From assembly GCF_007829815.1 (NCBI RefSeq), contig NZ_VIWT01000001.1, positions 2,441,501 through 2,505,500 of the forward strand: a DNA stretch of 64,000 bases. The letters run 5' to 3'. The DNA is from Kitasatospora viridis. GTDB taxonomy: Bacteria > Actinomycetota > Actinomycetes > Streptomycetales > Streptomycetaceae. Position numbers and translations under genes: made by a program. This document shows, one piece after another, positions 20,859 through 29,785 of this stretch (its first letter is position 1; every line of letters begins with the position of its first letter). The notes under the pieces are model-generated. The model was not told the origin of the DNA and ran no database searches. It saw only the letters and a program-made list of their open reading frames with translations.

Positions 20859-21770
20859 TCAGGCCGGCTCGGGGGCCGACGGCCGCGGCAGGGCGACCCG
20901 CCGACCCGCCTCGGTGCCGGCCAGCACCAGCCCCGCACCGGCGAGCACCGCGACGGTCAACCGGCCACCGCCCAGCGCGATGCCGAGCACCGCCGCCCAC
21001 AGCGGCTCGGTGCCCAGCAGCAGGGAGACCCGGGAGGGCGAGGTGGCCCGCACCGCCCACATCTGCACCGCGAAGGCGAACAGCGTGCAGAACAGCGCCA
21101 GGTACAGCAGCAGCCCCCACTGCGCGGGGCCGAAGCCGACCGCCAGCCGCCACGGCGCGGGCGCCCCCGTGAACGGCGTCACCAGCGCGAACACCAAGGC
21201 GGCAGTGGCCAGTTGGACCCAGGTCAGGGCGCCGGAGTCGGTCCCGCGCAGGGCCCGGGTGCGACCCATCACCAGCATGTGCCCGGTGCGCACGACCGCC
21301 GCGCCCAGCATCAGCAGATCACCGGCGCAGGGCGCCCGCAGACCACTGCCCTGGGTCAGCAGGGCGATCCCGAGCAGCGAGGCGCCGGCCGCGAGCAGGA
21401 ACGGCCGCGACGGCCTGACCCGACCCAACAGGCTCTCGCCGAGCGGCGTGAGCAGCATGTTGAGGCTGATGATCAGCCCGGCGTTGGTGGCGGAGGTGTG
21501 CACCGCACCGAAGGTCTCCAGCAGGAAGATCCCGCCGAGGATCAGCCCGAGCAGCGCACCACCGGTCCACTCCACCCTGCTCAACCCGCGCAGCCGGCGC
21601 CCCACCAGCACCCCCAGCAACGGCAGCACCAGCGCGAACCGCAGCACCAGCACGGGCAGCACGGTCTGCGCCGTGGCCAGGTGCTTCACCGCCAGGAAGC
21701 TCGACCCCCACACGACCGCCACGGCCAGCAACGGCAGATCGGCCAGCCGTGCTTGTGAAGGGCTTCGCAT
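20859..21770 (-). CDS. EamA-family (DMT) transporter
   Basis: This 303-residue membrane protein has ten predicted helices in two EamA repeats. It starts LADLPLLAVAVVWGSSFLAVK, and the second half contains LFAFAVQMWAVRATSPSRVSLLLGTEPLWAA. The family exports amino acids or related metabolites, and no substrate can be deduced. I chose ATG 21770 because GGAG lies six bases upstream and the first helix then begins at residue ~11. The in-frame extension to 21947 has no hydrophobic or conserved character. It is transcribed toward nuoA but separated from it by 466 bp. Confidence 0.85.
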   Translation of the reverse strand: MRSPSQARLADLPLLAVAVVWGSSFLAVKHLATAQTVLPVLVLRFALVLPLLGVLVGRRLRGLSRVEWTGGALLGLILGGIFLLETFGAVHTSATNAGLIISLNMLLTPLGESLLGRVRPSRPFLLAAGASLLGIALLTQGSGLRAPCAGDLLMLGAAVVRTGHMLVMGRTRALRGTDSGALTWVQLATAALVFALVTPFTGAPAPWRLAVGFGPAQWGLLLYLALFCTLFAFAVQMWAVRATSPSRVSLLLGTEPLWAAVLGIALGGGRLTVAVLAGAGLVLAGTEAGRRVALPRPSAPEPA

Positions 21771-21996
21771 ACCGGGCTCCGTCCGCGGGTCCGCCGTCAG
21801 GTCCGCGCTCCGTTGCGCCGACCGGCATGATCCCGCACCGCCCGCCCGATGATCAACGGCTTTCCGGGCCGCCCCGAACGACCGTTGCCGATCCGCGAAT
21901 CGACAGGAGTGAACAGCCGTCGCACTGGGCAGGGAGGCTGTGCACATGTCACTTCGCGCTCCCCCGCCCCGCCCGCCGCCCTCGAAAGGCCGTCAG

Positions 21997-22683
21997 ATGT
22001 CCCGGACCCGCCTCACCGCCGCGGCGGTCAGCGCCGCCCTGGTGCTCGCCGCCACCAGCGCCGCCTCCGCCGCGACCGTCACCGCGTCACCGCAGGCCAA
22101 GACGGTCGCGCCGGTCGCCAACGCCGACTGCGGCTTCACCAAGTCGGTGCCCGCGGACGACTTCAAGGGGATCCCGGTCTTCGACCCGGCGAAGGCGGCC
22201 AAGCCCTACCAGGCCACGCTGCACACCAGCCAGGGGAACGTCACCTTCCAGGCGCTGACCGCCGCCGCGCCCTGCACCACGTTCTCGTTCCGCTTCCTCA
22301 GCGAGCACCACTACTACAACGGCACCCACTGCCACCGGCTCACCACCAAGGGCATCTTCGTGCTGCAGTGCGGCGACCCCACCGGCACCGGCTCGGGCGG
22401 CCCCGGCTACTCCTTCAACGACGAGAACCTCACCGGCGCGACCTACCCCGCCGGCACCGTCGCGATGGCCAACGCGGGCCCCAACACCAACGGCAGCCAG
22501 TTCTTCTTCGTCTGGCAGGACACCAAACTGCCCCCGGCCTACACGCCGTTCGGCCGGATCACCGCCGGCCTCGACGTCCTCCAGAAGATCGCCGCCGCCG
22601 GCGAGGACGACCAGAACGCCCCGGGCGACGGCTACCCGACCCTGCCGGTCGACATCCACTCGGTGCGGATCGCCAACCACTGA
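21997..22683 (+). CDS. Secreted cyclophilin-type peptidyl-prolyl isomerase
   Basis: This 228-residue exported protein has a signal peptide at residues 1-25 (MSRTRLTAAAVSAALVLAAT, ending ASA), then a cyclophilin domain. HCHRLTTKGIFVLQCGDPTGTG is the active-site segment, followed by MANAGPNTNGSQFFFV and FGRITAGLDVLQKI. The usual catalytic Arg in FHRV is here HRLTT, so the Arg is present. Cysteines (C39, near the mature N-terminus, plus others) suggest disulfides outside the cell. I chose ATG 21997 over an upstream ATG because it gives a clean signal peptide and has GAAAGG before it. Confidence 0.9.
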   Translation: MSRTRLTAAAVSAALVLAATSAASAATVTASPQAKTVAPVANADCGFTKSVPADDFKGIPVFDPAKAAKPYQATLHTSQGNVTFQALTAAAPCTTFSFRFLSEHHYYNGTHCHRLTTKGIFVLQCGDPTGTGSGGPGYSFNDENLTGATYPAGTVAMANAGPNTNGSQFFFVWQDTKLPPAYTPFGRITAGLDVLQKIAAAGEDDQNAPGDGYPTLPVDIHSVRIANH

Positions 22684-22692
22684 CCACCTACC

Positions 22693-22711
22693 GGCCACCA
22701 CGCGGGTGGCC
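22693..22711. terminator. Hairpin between convergent genes
   Basis: Arms 22693-22699 and 22705-22711 form GGCCACC/GGTGGCC with a 5-nt loop. The hairpin sits in the 37-bp gap between the cyclophilin gene and the convergent reductase gene, so it can serve both. Confidence 0.5.
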
Positions 22712-22720
22712 CCGCCGGCG

Positions 22721-24001
22721 TCAGGCCGTCGGGGTCACCCGGGTCAGGCCGTTGATGATCCGGTCCATCGCGTCGCCGCCCTGCGGGTCGGTGAGGTTCG
22801 CGAGCAGCTTGAGGGTGAAGCGCATCAGCATCGGGTGGGTGAGCCCGCGCTGGGTGGCGATCTGCATCACCTTCGGGTTGCCGATCAGCTTCACGAAGGC
22901 GCGGCCGAGGTTGTAGTAACCCCCGTAGGTGTCCTTGAGGATCGCCGGGTAGGCCTGCAGCGCGCGCTCCCGGCCCGCCGGGGTGACCCGGGCCTGGGCC
23001 TGGATGATGGTGCGGGCCGCGATCTGGCCGGATTCCATCGCGTAGGCGATGCCCTCGCCGTTGAACGGGTTGACCATGCCGCCCGCGTCGCCCACCAGCA
23101 TCAGGCCGCGGGTGTAGTGCGGCTGCCTGTTGAAGGCCATCGGCAGCGCCGCACCGCGGATCGGGTCCGTCATGTTCTCCGGGGTGTAGCCCCACTCCGC
23201 CGGCATCGAGGCGCACCAGGACTTCAGCACCTCGCGCCAGTCCAGCTCACCGAAGGCCGGCGAGGAGTCCAGGATGCCCAGGCCCACGTTGGAGGTGCCG
23301 TCCCCCATGCCGAAGACCCACCCGTACCCGGGCAGCAGCTTGCGCTCGCCGCCCCGGGTGTCCCACAGCTCCAGCCAGGACTCCAGGTAGTCGTCCGAGG
23401 ACCGCGGCGAGGTGAAGTACGTCCGGTAGGCGACACCCATCGGCCGGTCCTCGCGCCGGTGCAGACCCATCGCCAGCGACAGCCGGGTGGAGTTGCCGTC
23501 CGCCGCGACCACCAGCGGCGCGTGGAACTCGACCTCCCGCTTGTCCGCCCCCACCTTCGCGGTGACCCCGGTGATCCGCCCGCTCCGGTCCAGCACCGGC
23601 CCGGAGACGTTGCACTTCTCGTACAACCGCGCCCCGGCCTTCTCCGCCTGACGCGCCAGCAACTCGTCGAAGTCGGCCCGCTTGCGCACCAGCCCGTAGT
23701 CCGGGAACGACGACAGCTCCGGCCAGTCCAGCTCCAGCCGCACCCCACCCGCGATGATCCGCAGCCCCCGGTTGTGCAGCCACCCGTTCCCGGTCGACAC
23801 GTCGATCCCCATGTCCACCAACTGCTTGGTGGCCCGCGGCGTCAGACCGTCACCGCACACCTTCTCCCGCGGGAACTCCGTCTTCTCCAGCAACAGCACG
23901 TCCAGCCCGCTCTGGGCCAGGTAGTACGCGGTGGCCGAGCCCGCCGGTCCCGCGCCGACCACGATGACGTCAGCACTGCTCTCGACGGTGTTCTCGGTCA
24001 C
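22721..24001 (-). CDS. Geranylgeranyl reductase family flavoprotein (MenJ-like candidate)
   Basis: This 426-residue FAD-dependent reductase opens with the Rossmann motif VIVVGAGPAGSATAYYLA and has the second FAD motif GLMLVGDAGGMVNPFNGEGIAYAMES at ~300. Between them is the PREKVCGDGLTPRA segment typical of the geranylgeranyl reductase/MenJ family. In mycobacteria the relative MenJ saturates one isoprene unit of menaquinone, and Streptomyces also make partly hydrogenated menaquinones. The setting between menG/mqn and nuo genes supports that role, but plant-type or archaeal lipid reduction cannot be excluded from sequence alone. The start is GTG 24001, with AGGAG ten bases upstream. Confidence 0.82.
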   Translation of the reverse strand: MTENTVESSADVIVVGAGPAGSATAYYLAQSGLDVLLLEKTEFPREKVCGDGLTPRATKQLVDMGIDVSTGNGWLHNRGLRIIAGGVRLELDWPELSSFPDYGLVRKRADFDELLARQAEKAGARLYEKCNVSGPVLDRSGRITGVTAKVGADKREVEFHAPLVVAADGNSTRLSLAMGLHRREDRPMGVAYRTYFTSPRSSDDYLESWLELWDTRGGERKLLPGYGWVFGMGDGTSNVGLGILDSSPAFGELDWREVLKSWCASMPAEWGYTPENMTDPIRGAALPMAFNRQPHYTRGLMLVGDAGGMVNPFNGEGIAYAMESGQIAARTIIQAQARVTPAGRERALQAYPAILKDTYGGYYNLGRAFVKLIGNPKVMQIATQRGLTHPMLMRFTLKLLANLTDPQGGDAMDRIINGLTRVTPTA

Positions 24002-24041
24002 GATGGCAACACTCCTGATGACTGGTCTAGTGCTCGGCAGT

Positions 24042-25052
24042 CTACGGTGTGGGCCCGTCGAGGGGCCGGGCGACTGCCCAGAGGTACTCGAACCGCTGGA
24101 TCCGCCGGTTGACCTGCTCCTCCCGGAGCACCAGCAGGGTGCTGGCCACCATCAGTTCCGGTCCGGTCCCGTCGTCCTGCCGTCCGCTGGTGTCGGTCTG
24201 CACCTCGTAGCTGACCGCCCGGTCGAAGACGATGAAGTCGGACATCGGCCGCCGGGCCCACGGCGGCAGCGCCGTGACCTCCAGCACCCGCACCTCCAGG
24301 CCGAGCTGCTGGTGGGTCCGCCCGGCCCGCTCGATCTCGGCCAACTCCTGCGGCTCGGCCCCGCGCACCACGAAGACCCGCCGCACCGGCACCCCGCGCC
24401 GCACCGCCGCGCGCTGCGCCTCCAGGTACCGGCGGCCCAGCTCGGTGCTCCAGAAGCCGGTGTCCACGGCGGTGCTGATCGCGTCGATGCCGATGGCGGA
24501 GCTGTGCGTGAGGGTGAGCAGCCAGTCCTGGTCCTCGCCGTCGTAGGCGGCCTGACCGGCCTTCAGCTCCTTCATCAGGTCGGCCAGCCGGCGCAGTTCG
24601 CGCTGCGTGAAGGCGCTGACGATCGGCGGGTGCTCACCACCGAGGCCGGCCAGGTTCTCGGCCAGCTGGGTCATCACCCCGTTGGCGAGCGGGGCCTTCT
24701 GCAGCTGGTCGTAGAGCGCGGTGGCCCGGTTGACCTGGGCGAAGCCCTCGGTGACCAGGGCCCGCATCTGCTCGGTGCGTTCGGCGACGGCCTGCTCGGT
24801 CTCGGTCAGCCGGGCGTCGAACTCGACCAGGAACTCGACCAGCAGCGCGACCGAGCCGACCAGCACCGAGAGGTTGACGCTCGGGATCAGCTCCTGCTTG
24901 GTCAGCACCGTGATCAGCAGCGTGGTGCCGCCCGAGACGGTGGTGGTGAGGATCTTCCGGAGCAGCGGCGGCACCCGCTCCCCCGCCGCTGACCCGGCGT
25001 GTCCACCGTGTTGCTCTCGGTGGCCGACGGACGGTAAGTGACGCTCGCTCAT
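24042..25052 (-). CDS. Membrane-anchored protein with PLD-like C-terminal fold, unknown function
   Basis: I do not recognise a named family. The 336-residue protein has a short polar N-terminus. Two likely membrane helices follow (LLITVL region and LSVLVGSVALLVEFLVEF, residues ~38-80). A charged, coiled-coil-like stretch comes next (TETEQAVAERTEQMRALVTEGF). The C-terminal half (~165-325) has the strand/helix pattern of phospholipase-D-like regulators: AIGIDAISTAVDTGFW, RRYLEAQRAAVRRGVPVRRVFVV, then MSDFIVFDRAVSYEV. No HxK catalytic motif is visible, so it may bind rather than cut. It starts 39 bp after the SCO2521-like gene and is co-directional with the five-gene set, so it may be a sixth member. 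Confidence 0.7.
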   Translation of the reverse strand: MSERHLPSVGHREQHGGHAGSAAGERVPPLLRKILTTTVSGGTTLLITVLTKQELIPSVNLSVLVGSVALLVEFLVEFDARLTETEQAVAERTEQMRALVTEGFAQVNRATALYDQLQKAPLANGVMTQLAENLAGLGGEHPPIVSAFTQRELRRLADLMKELKAGQAAYDGEDQDWLLTLTHSSAIGIDAISTAVDTGFWSTELGRRYLEAQRAAVRRGVPVRRVFVVRGAEPQELAEIERAGRTHQQLGLEVRVLEVTALPPWARRPMSDFIVFDRAVSYEVQTDTSGRQDDGTGPELMVASTLLVLREEQVNRRIQRFEYLWAVARPLDGPTP

Positions 25053-25091
25053 GCTGTTTCCCCCCGTACGGATGTGACTGGCGTTCGTTGC

Positions 25092-26036
25092 CTAGCGTTC
25101 GCCTACCGGCGCCGCCAGCCCGACGGCCTGCAACGCCAGCTGGTCGCGGATCCGTTGGACGGCGGCCGCCCACTGGCGGGTGAAGCCGGGACTGCTCTCC
25201 AGGTGCCCCCACACCTGGGCCAGCACCCGGTCCACCCGGGCGCCGGGCATCCACAGGTGCAGCAGGTGGTTCACGGCCGGGCGCAGCCGCAGCACCGGCT
25301 CGGCACCGGGCACCGAGCCGAGGCCGCTGCGGTCGACCAGCTGGACCAGGGTGGTCAGCAGCCAGTCGTGCAGCGCCAGGTCCTCGCAGAACGCGGTGAC
25401 GGCCTCCGGGTCCGCCTGCTCCAGGCTGAGCCGCAGGGTGCGCAGGGTGCCGTCCTCGATGGTGAAGCGGGCCGCCGGCGGGCCCGGCTCACAGCTCCAC
25501 AGCAGCCGGGTGCGGCGGGACTTGAACGGTGCCCGGCGGTCCAGCTGCGGTCGGCCCTGGAGGTCCGTCAGCAGCCGCTCGGCGAGCGCCCCGAGGTCCA
25601 GTCGGCCGGCCGGCGGACCGGTCAGCAGGTGGCCGCCCACCAGGTCCGCGTCGGTCACCGGCCCGGTCGGCTCCACCGTGCCGGGGCGGGCCAGGTAGTG
25701 CCCCCAGGGCAGCCGGAGCCCGGCTCCCCGCTCGCCGACCCTCGCCCGCACCGAGGCCTGCAGCACCCGCCCCTCGGTGAGCACGGCGTGCGTCAGGGCG
25801 GTGCCGACCCCGCGCACCGCCCGCCGGGAGCCGGTGGGCAGCGGGCAGTCCACCCCGGTCAGCAGGTCGGGCGAGCGCACCTGCTGGTTGGGCCGGGTGG
25901 AGCTGCGCACCCGCTCGCCGTGGCGCAGGTCGAGCAGTTGCAGCGCGGCGGGGCGGGAGAGCTCGACGGAGTGCTGGAGCAGGCCGGTGCGGACCTCGCC
26001 CAGCAGCACTCCGGTCCGCTCCTCGGGGCCGGTCAT
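25092..26036 (-). CDS. SCO2521-family protein, unknown function
   Basis: This 314-residue protein has no recognised catalytic motif. From memory it matches the actinomycete family named after SCO2521: it opens GVLLGEVRTGLLQHSVELS, has an early conserved RVRSSTRPNQQVRSPDLLTGVDC segment, and a C-terminal helical region ending in LQAVGLAAPVGE. The N-terminal half looks beta-rich and the C-terminal half alpha-helical. The ATG at 26036 overlaps the preceding gene by 4 bp (ATGA), so stoichiometric coupling is likely. A much longer in-frame reading upstream is only the shadow of its neighbour. Confidence 0.8.
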   Translation of the reverse strand: MTGPEERTGVLLGEVRTGLLQHSVELSRPAALQLLDLRHGERVRSSTRPNQQVRSPDLLTGVDCPLPTGSRRAVRGVGTALTHAVLTEGRVLQASVRARVGERGAGLRLPWGHYLARPGTVEPTGPVTDADLVGGHLLTGPPAGRLDLGALAERLLTDLQGRPQLDRRAPFKSRRTRLLWSCEPGPPAARFTIEDGTLRTLRLSLEQADPEAVTAFCEDLALHDWLLTTLVQLVDRSGLGSVPGAEPVLRLRPAVNHLLHLWMPGARVDRVLAQVWGHLESSPGFTRQWAAAVQRIRDQLALQAVGLAAPVGER

Positions 26037-26986
26037 GACGGTCCGGTGAACAGGTACTCGACCCGGGCCCGCACGCCGTCGGGCAGCGCCACGCCCTCCT
26101 GCCGGGCCCGTTCGGCGAGTTGCCGCAGCACCGCCTCCTCCGGCGACCACTGGTCCAGGATCACCGCGACGGCGTGCTCGATCGGCAGGAACCGTCCGGC
26201 CAGCACCGAGAAGGTGCGGTAGGCGGCGAACGGCGCGGCGCCCGGGTTGAGCCGGACCAGCGGGGCCAGCGCGTCCCAGGATCCGGGGAGGTCCTGCGGC
26301 GCCTCGGCCGGCCGCAGCACCTCCTGGCCCTGGTCGCGCAGCAGCCCCAGGCGGAGCAGTTGCCAGACGGCGGCCAGGAACGGGCAGGACCAGGTGCGCC
26401 TGCCGTGCTGTTCGTCCCAGAGCTCGACGTCCAGGAAGACCGAGTGCCGGCGGGCCTCGATCTCCCGGGGCGGGCGCCAGCCGGCGGTCTCGCTCATCGC
26501 CTCGGCCAGCGAGTCCACCGGCGATCGCTCGCCGTTGCTCAGCCAGCCGGTCTCGGTGGCGGGCGGCCGGGAGCCGGTGCTGCCGGGTGGCGGGGAGGGC
26601 ACCAGCCGGGCCTCGACCAGCTGTGCGGGCCGGACCGGACCGGCCTCGGCGCACGCGGACTCGCGGGCCAGGTAGTCGATCACCAGGCCGGCCCGGGCCG
26701 CCTCCTCGACGATCTGCGGCACCACCTCGGCGGGCGAGGAGAAGCGGGTGAAGTAGTCGTCGATCAGGAAGCAGGTGCTGATCCGCGGCCGCCTGCCCAC
26801 CGCACCGGCGCAGCTCTCCCGGGCCGCGTCGACCCACGGGCGGATCCGGGCGAAGTGCTCGCGCAGCCGCACCGGGCCGGCCGCGAAGTCGTCCATGTAG
26901 AGGTGGCCCAGCTCCAGCGAGAGGTGGGCCAGCGGCAGCGCCGCCGTGCGCGGGTCGGCCGAGGCCTCCCGGAATGTCGTCTCCAT
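26033..26986 (-). CDS. SCO2522-family protein, unknown function
   Basis: This 317-residue protein is recalled as the SCO2522 family. Conserved-looking parts are PLAHLSLELGHLYMDDF near the N-terminus and RISTCFLIDDYFTRFSSP at ~65-80, where paired acidic residues could form a binding or catalytic site. EVVPQIVEEAARAGLVIDYLARES and a C-terminal FLPIEHAVAVILDQWSPEEAVL follow. I prefer ATG 26986, which has GGGGGAGG just before it. An alternative GTG at 27010 overlaps the upstream stop as GTGA and would add eight Gly-rich residues. No membrane segment is present. Confidence 0.8.
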   Translation of the reverse strand: METTFREASADPRTAALPLAHLSLELGHLYMDDFAAGPVRLREHFARIRPWVDAARESCAGAVGRRPRISTCFLIDDYFTRFSSPAEVVPQIVEEAARAGLVIDYLARESACAEAGPVRPAQLVEARLVPSPPPGSTGSRPPATETGWLSNGERSPVDSLAEAMSETAGWRPPREIEARRHSVFLDVELWDEQHGRRTWSCPFLAAVWQLLRLGLLRDQGQEVLRPAEAPQDLPGSWDALAPLVRLNPGAAPFAAYRTFSVLAGRFLPIEHAVAVILDQWSPEEAVLRQLAERARQEGVALPDGVRARVEYLFTGPS

Positions 26987-27006
26987 CGCCCCTCCCCCGC
27001 CGTCGG

Positions 27007-27927
27007 TCACAACGGCGACTGCCAGCGCCGGTGGTCGGTCAGTGCCACCGCCAGGTCCGCGAAGGCCTGCGCGGTCTCCACGTTGGCCACCTGGTGCAGC
27101 AGTACGTCGTCGTCGGTGATCAGTTGCTCGCGCCACTGCAGGACCGGGTCCAGCGGGACCTTGCCGAGGGTCAGGGTCGGGCCGAGCCGGTGCTGGGCGG
27201 CGAGCCGGTTGAGCTCCTCGTCGCAGATGCTCAACCACTGCGCCTGGGCCGGGCGCAGGTCGGTGAACATCGGTGACCTGACGTCGGGCACGGCCGCCCG
27301 GACGAACCGGACCGAGTCCCGCATCGACGCCGCGTCGTGGCCCCGGGAGGTCGCCGTGGCCATGATGCCCCGTTCGCCGTAGACCAATCCGGCGGCGGCG
27401 ATGATGTGCTGCCGGGTCCACCGGTGGAAGACCAGCCAACGGGCCGTCAGGCCGGCCAGCTCGGGCAGCGAGGTGGCCTCCAGGACGAGCTGGGCGGCGT
27501 AGGAGCGGCCGGCGCTGAGGTCGACCAGGACGATCTCGAACTCCTCCTCCAGGCGCAGGAAGAGCTCGGCGCAGCGGCGCGGCGTGTCCGGGCCGAGCAC
27601 GAACTCGCCGCCGCCCCGGTCGCCGGGCAGCAGCACCAGCTGGCCGGAGCCGGCCGGCCGGCGACGCAGCGCCGGGCTCTCCGACTCGCCCCAGACGTCC
27701 ACCCGGCGCGGCTCGGCGCACTCGCCGCGCAGGTAGGAGTGCAGACCGGAGTGGTCGGCGCCGCGCAGCGCGGTCGGCACGTCGAAGACGGCCGCGCTGG
27801 TCGGCGAGCCGAAGTCGAAGTCCAGGTAGCAGACGTCGTCGCCGTGCAGGGCCCGGCGGTAGGCCACGTTGGCGCTGGTGACCGAGCGGCCGGTGCCGCC
27901 CTTGTCGGAGGTCGCGAAGACCAGCAC
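27007..27927 (-). CDS. SCO2523-family ParA/MinD-like ATPase with variant P-loop
   Basis: This 306-residue SIMIBI-class P-loop protein begins with the nucleotide-binding strand LVFATSDKGGTGRSVTSANVAYR. In ParA/MinD proteins this motif is KGGxxK[ST]. Here the P-loop lysine is Arg14 while the signature Lys9 remains. YLDFDFGSPTSAAVFDV is the switch-I/A-prime-like segment, and FEIVLVDLSAGRSY is the Walker B region with Asp in place of DxPxG. VFHRWTRQHIIAAAGLVYG follows. Such proteins usually form ATP-dependent dimers that position cargo or regulate partners. The GTG start is 5 bp after the SCO2524-like stop. From memory NCBI calls this family the SCO2523 variant P-loop protein. Confidence 0.85.
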   Translation of the reverse strand: MLVFATSDKGGTGRSVTSANVAYRRALHGDDVCYLDFDFGSPTSAAVFDVPTALRGADHSGLHSYLRGECAEPRRVDVWGESESPALRRRPAGSGQLVLLPGDRGGGEFVLGPDTPRRCAELFLRLEEEFEIVLVDLSAGRSYAAQLVLEATSLPELAGLTARWLVFHRWTRQHIIAAAGLVYGERGIMATATSRGHDAASMRDSVRFVRAAVPDVRSPMFTDLRPAQAQWLSICDEELNRLAAQHRLGPTLTLGKVPLDPVLQWREQLITDDDVLLHQVANVETAQAFADLAVALTDHRRWQSPL

Positions 27928-27931
27928 GCGA

Positions 27932-29755
27932 TCAACTCCCCCAGGCGGCCGTGCGGCGGGCCGCGGCCAGTTCGTCCAGCGCGGTCAGCACCTGGATCGC
28001 CAGCGCGCAGGCGGTGCCCGGGTTGTCGCGGAGCAGTCGGCGGGCCAGGTGCAGCCGGGCCTCGGCCTGGTTGAGGGTGTTCTGCACCGAGGCGAAGCCG
28101 CCGCCGGTGGCGGCCATCATCTCCTTGTCCAACAGGTGGTCGGCCTCGCCGAGCAGGTCGGTGGCGACCTCGGTGAGCCGGGGCGAGCGGATCGGGGTCT
28201 CGCCGATCATGCTGGCGGTGGCGATCAGCGCCTCCACCATCCGCTCGGTGAGCGACCAGGAGACCGCTCCGCCGTGCGGCGGCACGTCCGGGGAGACCGC
28301 ACTCAGGTCGTCCCAGAGCCGGGCGTACCGGCCGCCCGGGATCCGGCGCTGCCAGAGGTGGTCCATGATCTGCTCGGCCAGCCGGAGCAGCCGGTCGTGC
28401 GCGCCGACGCTCTGCGCCAGGCGGGCCAACTGGACGGTTCGCTTCAGGAGTTGGGGGGAGAAGTCGGTGACCGACCAGCGCAGCAGTGGTCCGATCCGCT
28501 CGCTGCCCAGCAGGGTGAGCGGAACCCCGGGGCGGTGCAGGCTCAGCCCGGCGTCGCCGGGCACCATCCGGCGGGTGGTCTTGGAGCGCACGCCCAGCTC
28601 CTCCAGCACCGCGACCGTGCGGGTGAGGTCGGCGTCGGTGGCCCGGCGGCGCAGCAGGTCCTGCACCAGGATCGAGCTGACCAGCAGCGAGAAGTAGAGC
28701 GACTCCTGGCCGTCGGTGGTGCGCCAGGGGATGTTCTCCAGCGGCCAGGCCTCGTCCTCGAACCTGGCCAGCGCCGACCAGTAGCGCTGGGTCAGTTCCC
28801 AGCGCAGTTGGAGCGCGGTGGCCAGGCGCTGCTGGCCCTCGTTCAGCAGGCCCAGGGTGAGGGTGCGCTCGGAGAACAGGTCGGCGATGCCGTCCAGCGC
28901 GGCCACGGTGAAGTAGAGGTAGGGCGCGTTCTGCGCGATGCCGGGCGACTGCGGTCCGACGTCCTCGGGCGTGTCCACCGGCGGCGCGCCCTCCACCACG
29001 CCCCAGGACCAGCCGCACTCGAAGAGCAGGTTCTCGTTCTCCAGCGCGTCGACGGTGGTCAGGCCCAGGGTGAACTGGTCGCGGATGATCGCCCGCAGCG
29101 GGCGCAGCCTGGTCTGCAGCTTCTGCACCACGGCGCGGTTGGAGAGCCCGGTGCGGTTGATCATCGCGCAGAGCGTGCGGCCGCGCTCGGAGTCGGCCTC
29201 GAAGACCGAGACGGTGAAGCAGCGCAGCAGCGCGGCCATCGCGGCGGACAGCCGCAGGCTCGCGGCCTCCTGCAGCTCGTCGGCCCGGCGGCGCAGGTCG
29301 GGCCGGGTCAGGCTGCGGCTGAACCCCTTGAGGAAGCCGAGGGTGGCCAGGCACATGGTGATGGCGAGCGAGTAGGAGTCCACCACGCCGAGCCGCAGCT
29401 GCTCCTCGGTCACCGCGACGCCGGGGTCGTCGGACAGGTAGTAGTCACCGGCACCGAAGGTCGGCGCGCCCGACTCGCTGTTGCGCTCGAAGTACTCGGC
29501 CGTGAGGTCCAGCAGCGAGCGCGGGACCTCCACGCTGTCACCGAGCTTGCGCAGCGCGGCCAGCACGTCCTCGGCCGTCTCGTCCGGCAGGTCCAGGCGC
29601 AGCGCCGGCACCTCGGTCGCCGGGTAGAGCAGGCAGAGCAGCCGCTCCGCCTCACTGACGCAGTTCGGCGGCGCGTCCGCCGGGTAGTCCTGCTGGAGCT
29701 GGGCGGAGACCGCCTCCCAGATCTCCAGCAACTGCTGGCGTGGCTTGATCCGCAC
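27932..29755 (-). CDS. SCO2524-family protein, unknown function
   Basis: This 607-residue protein is soluble and largely alpha-helical, with no recognisable catalytic motif. It starts RIKPRQQLLEIWEAVSAQLQQ. Repeating Leu/Ala/Arg-rich helices (LRLSAAMAALLRCFTVSVFEADSERGRTLC and many later) suggest a scaffold or repeat fold. From memory it is the SCO2524 family. It has a few Trp/Tyr-rich patches (LLFECGWSWGVVEGAPP and APYLYFTVAALDGIADL) that could be a binding groove. The start is GTG 29755, with GAGG six bases upstream, and it begins 30 bp after the methyltransferase gene. Confidence 0.8.
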   Translation of the reverse strand: MRIKPRQQLLEIWEAVSAQLQQDYPADAPPNCVSEAERLLCLLYPATEVPALRLDLPDETAEDVLAALRKLGDSVEVPRSLLDLTAEYFERNSESGAPTFGAGDYYLSDDPGVAVTEEQLRLGVVDSYSLAITMCLATLGFLKGFSRSLTRPDLRRRADELQEAASLRLSAAMAALLRCFTVSVFEADSERGRTLCAMINRTGLSNRAVVQKLQTRLRPLRAIIRDQFTLGLTTVDALENENLLFECGWSWGVVEGAPPVDTPEDVGPQSPGIAQNAPYLYFTVAALDGIADLFSERTLTLGLLNEGQQRLATALQLRWELTQRYWSALARFEDEAWPLENIPWRTTDGQESLYFSLLVSSILVQDLLRRRATDADLTRTVAVLEELGVRSKTTRRMVPGDAGLSLHRPGVPLTLLGSERIGPLLRWSVTDFSPQLLKRTVQLARLAQSVGAHDRLLRLAEQIMDHLWQRRIPGGRYARLWDDLSAVSPDVPPHGGAVSWSLTERMVEALIATASMIGETPIRSPRLTEVATDLLGEADHLLDKEMMAATGGGFASVQNTLNQAEARLHLARRLLRDNPGTACALAIQVLTALDELAAARRTAAWGS

Positions 29756-29785
29756 GTCCCACCTCGGTTCCGAACCAGTCCGGTG

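Noticed and set aside
21319..21828. Minus-strand ORF inside the EamA gene
   Set aside because: Out-of-frame shadow with Arg/Gly-rich composition and no hydrophobic segments.
25092..26837. Extended 581-codon reading for the SCO2521-like gene
   Set aside because: The part upstream of 26036 is the neighbouring gene in another frame. The ATG at 26036 has a 4-bp overlap with the preceding stop.
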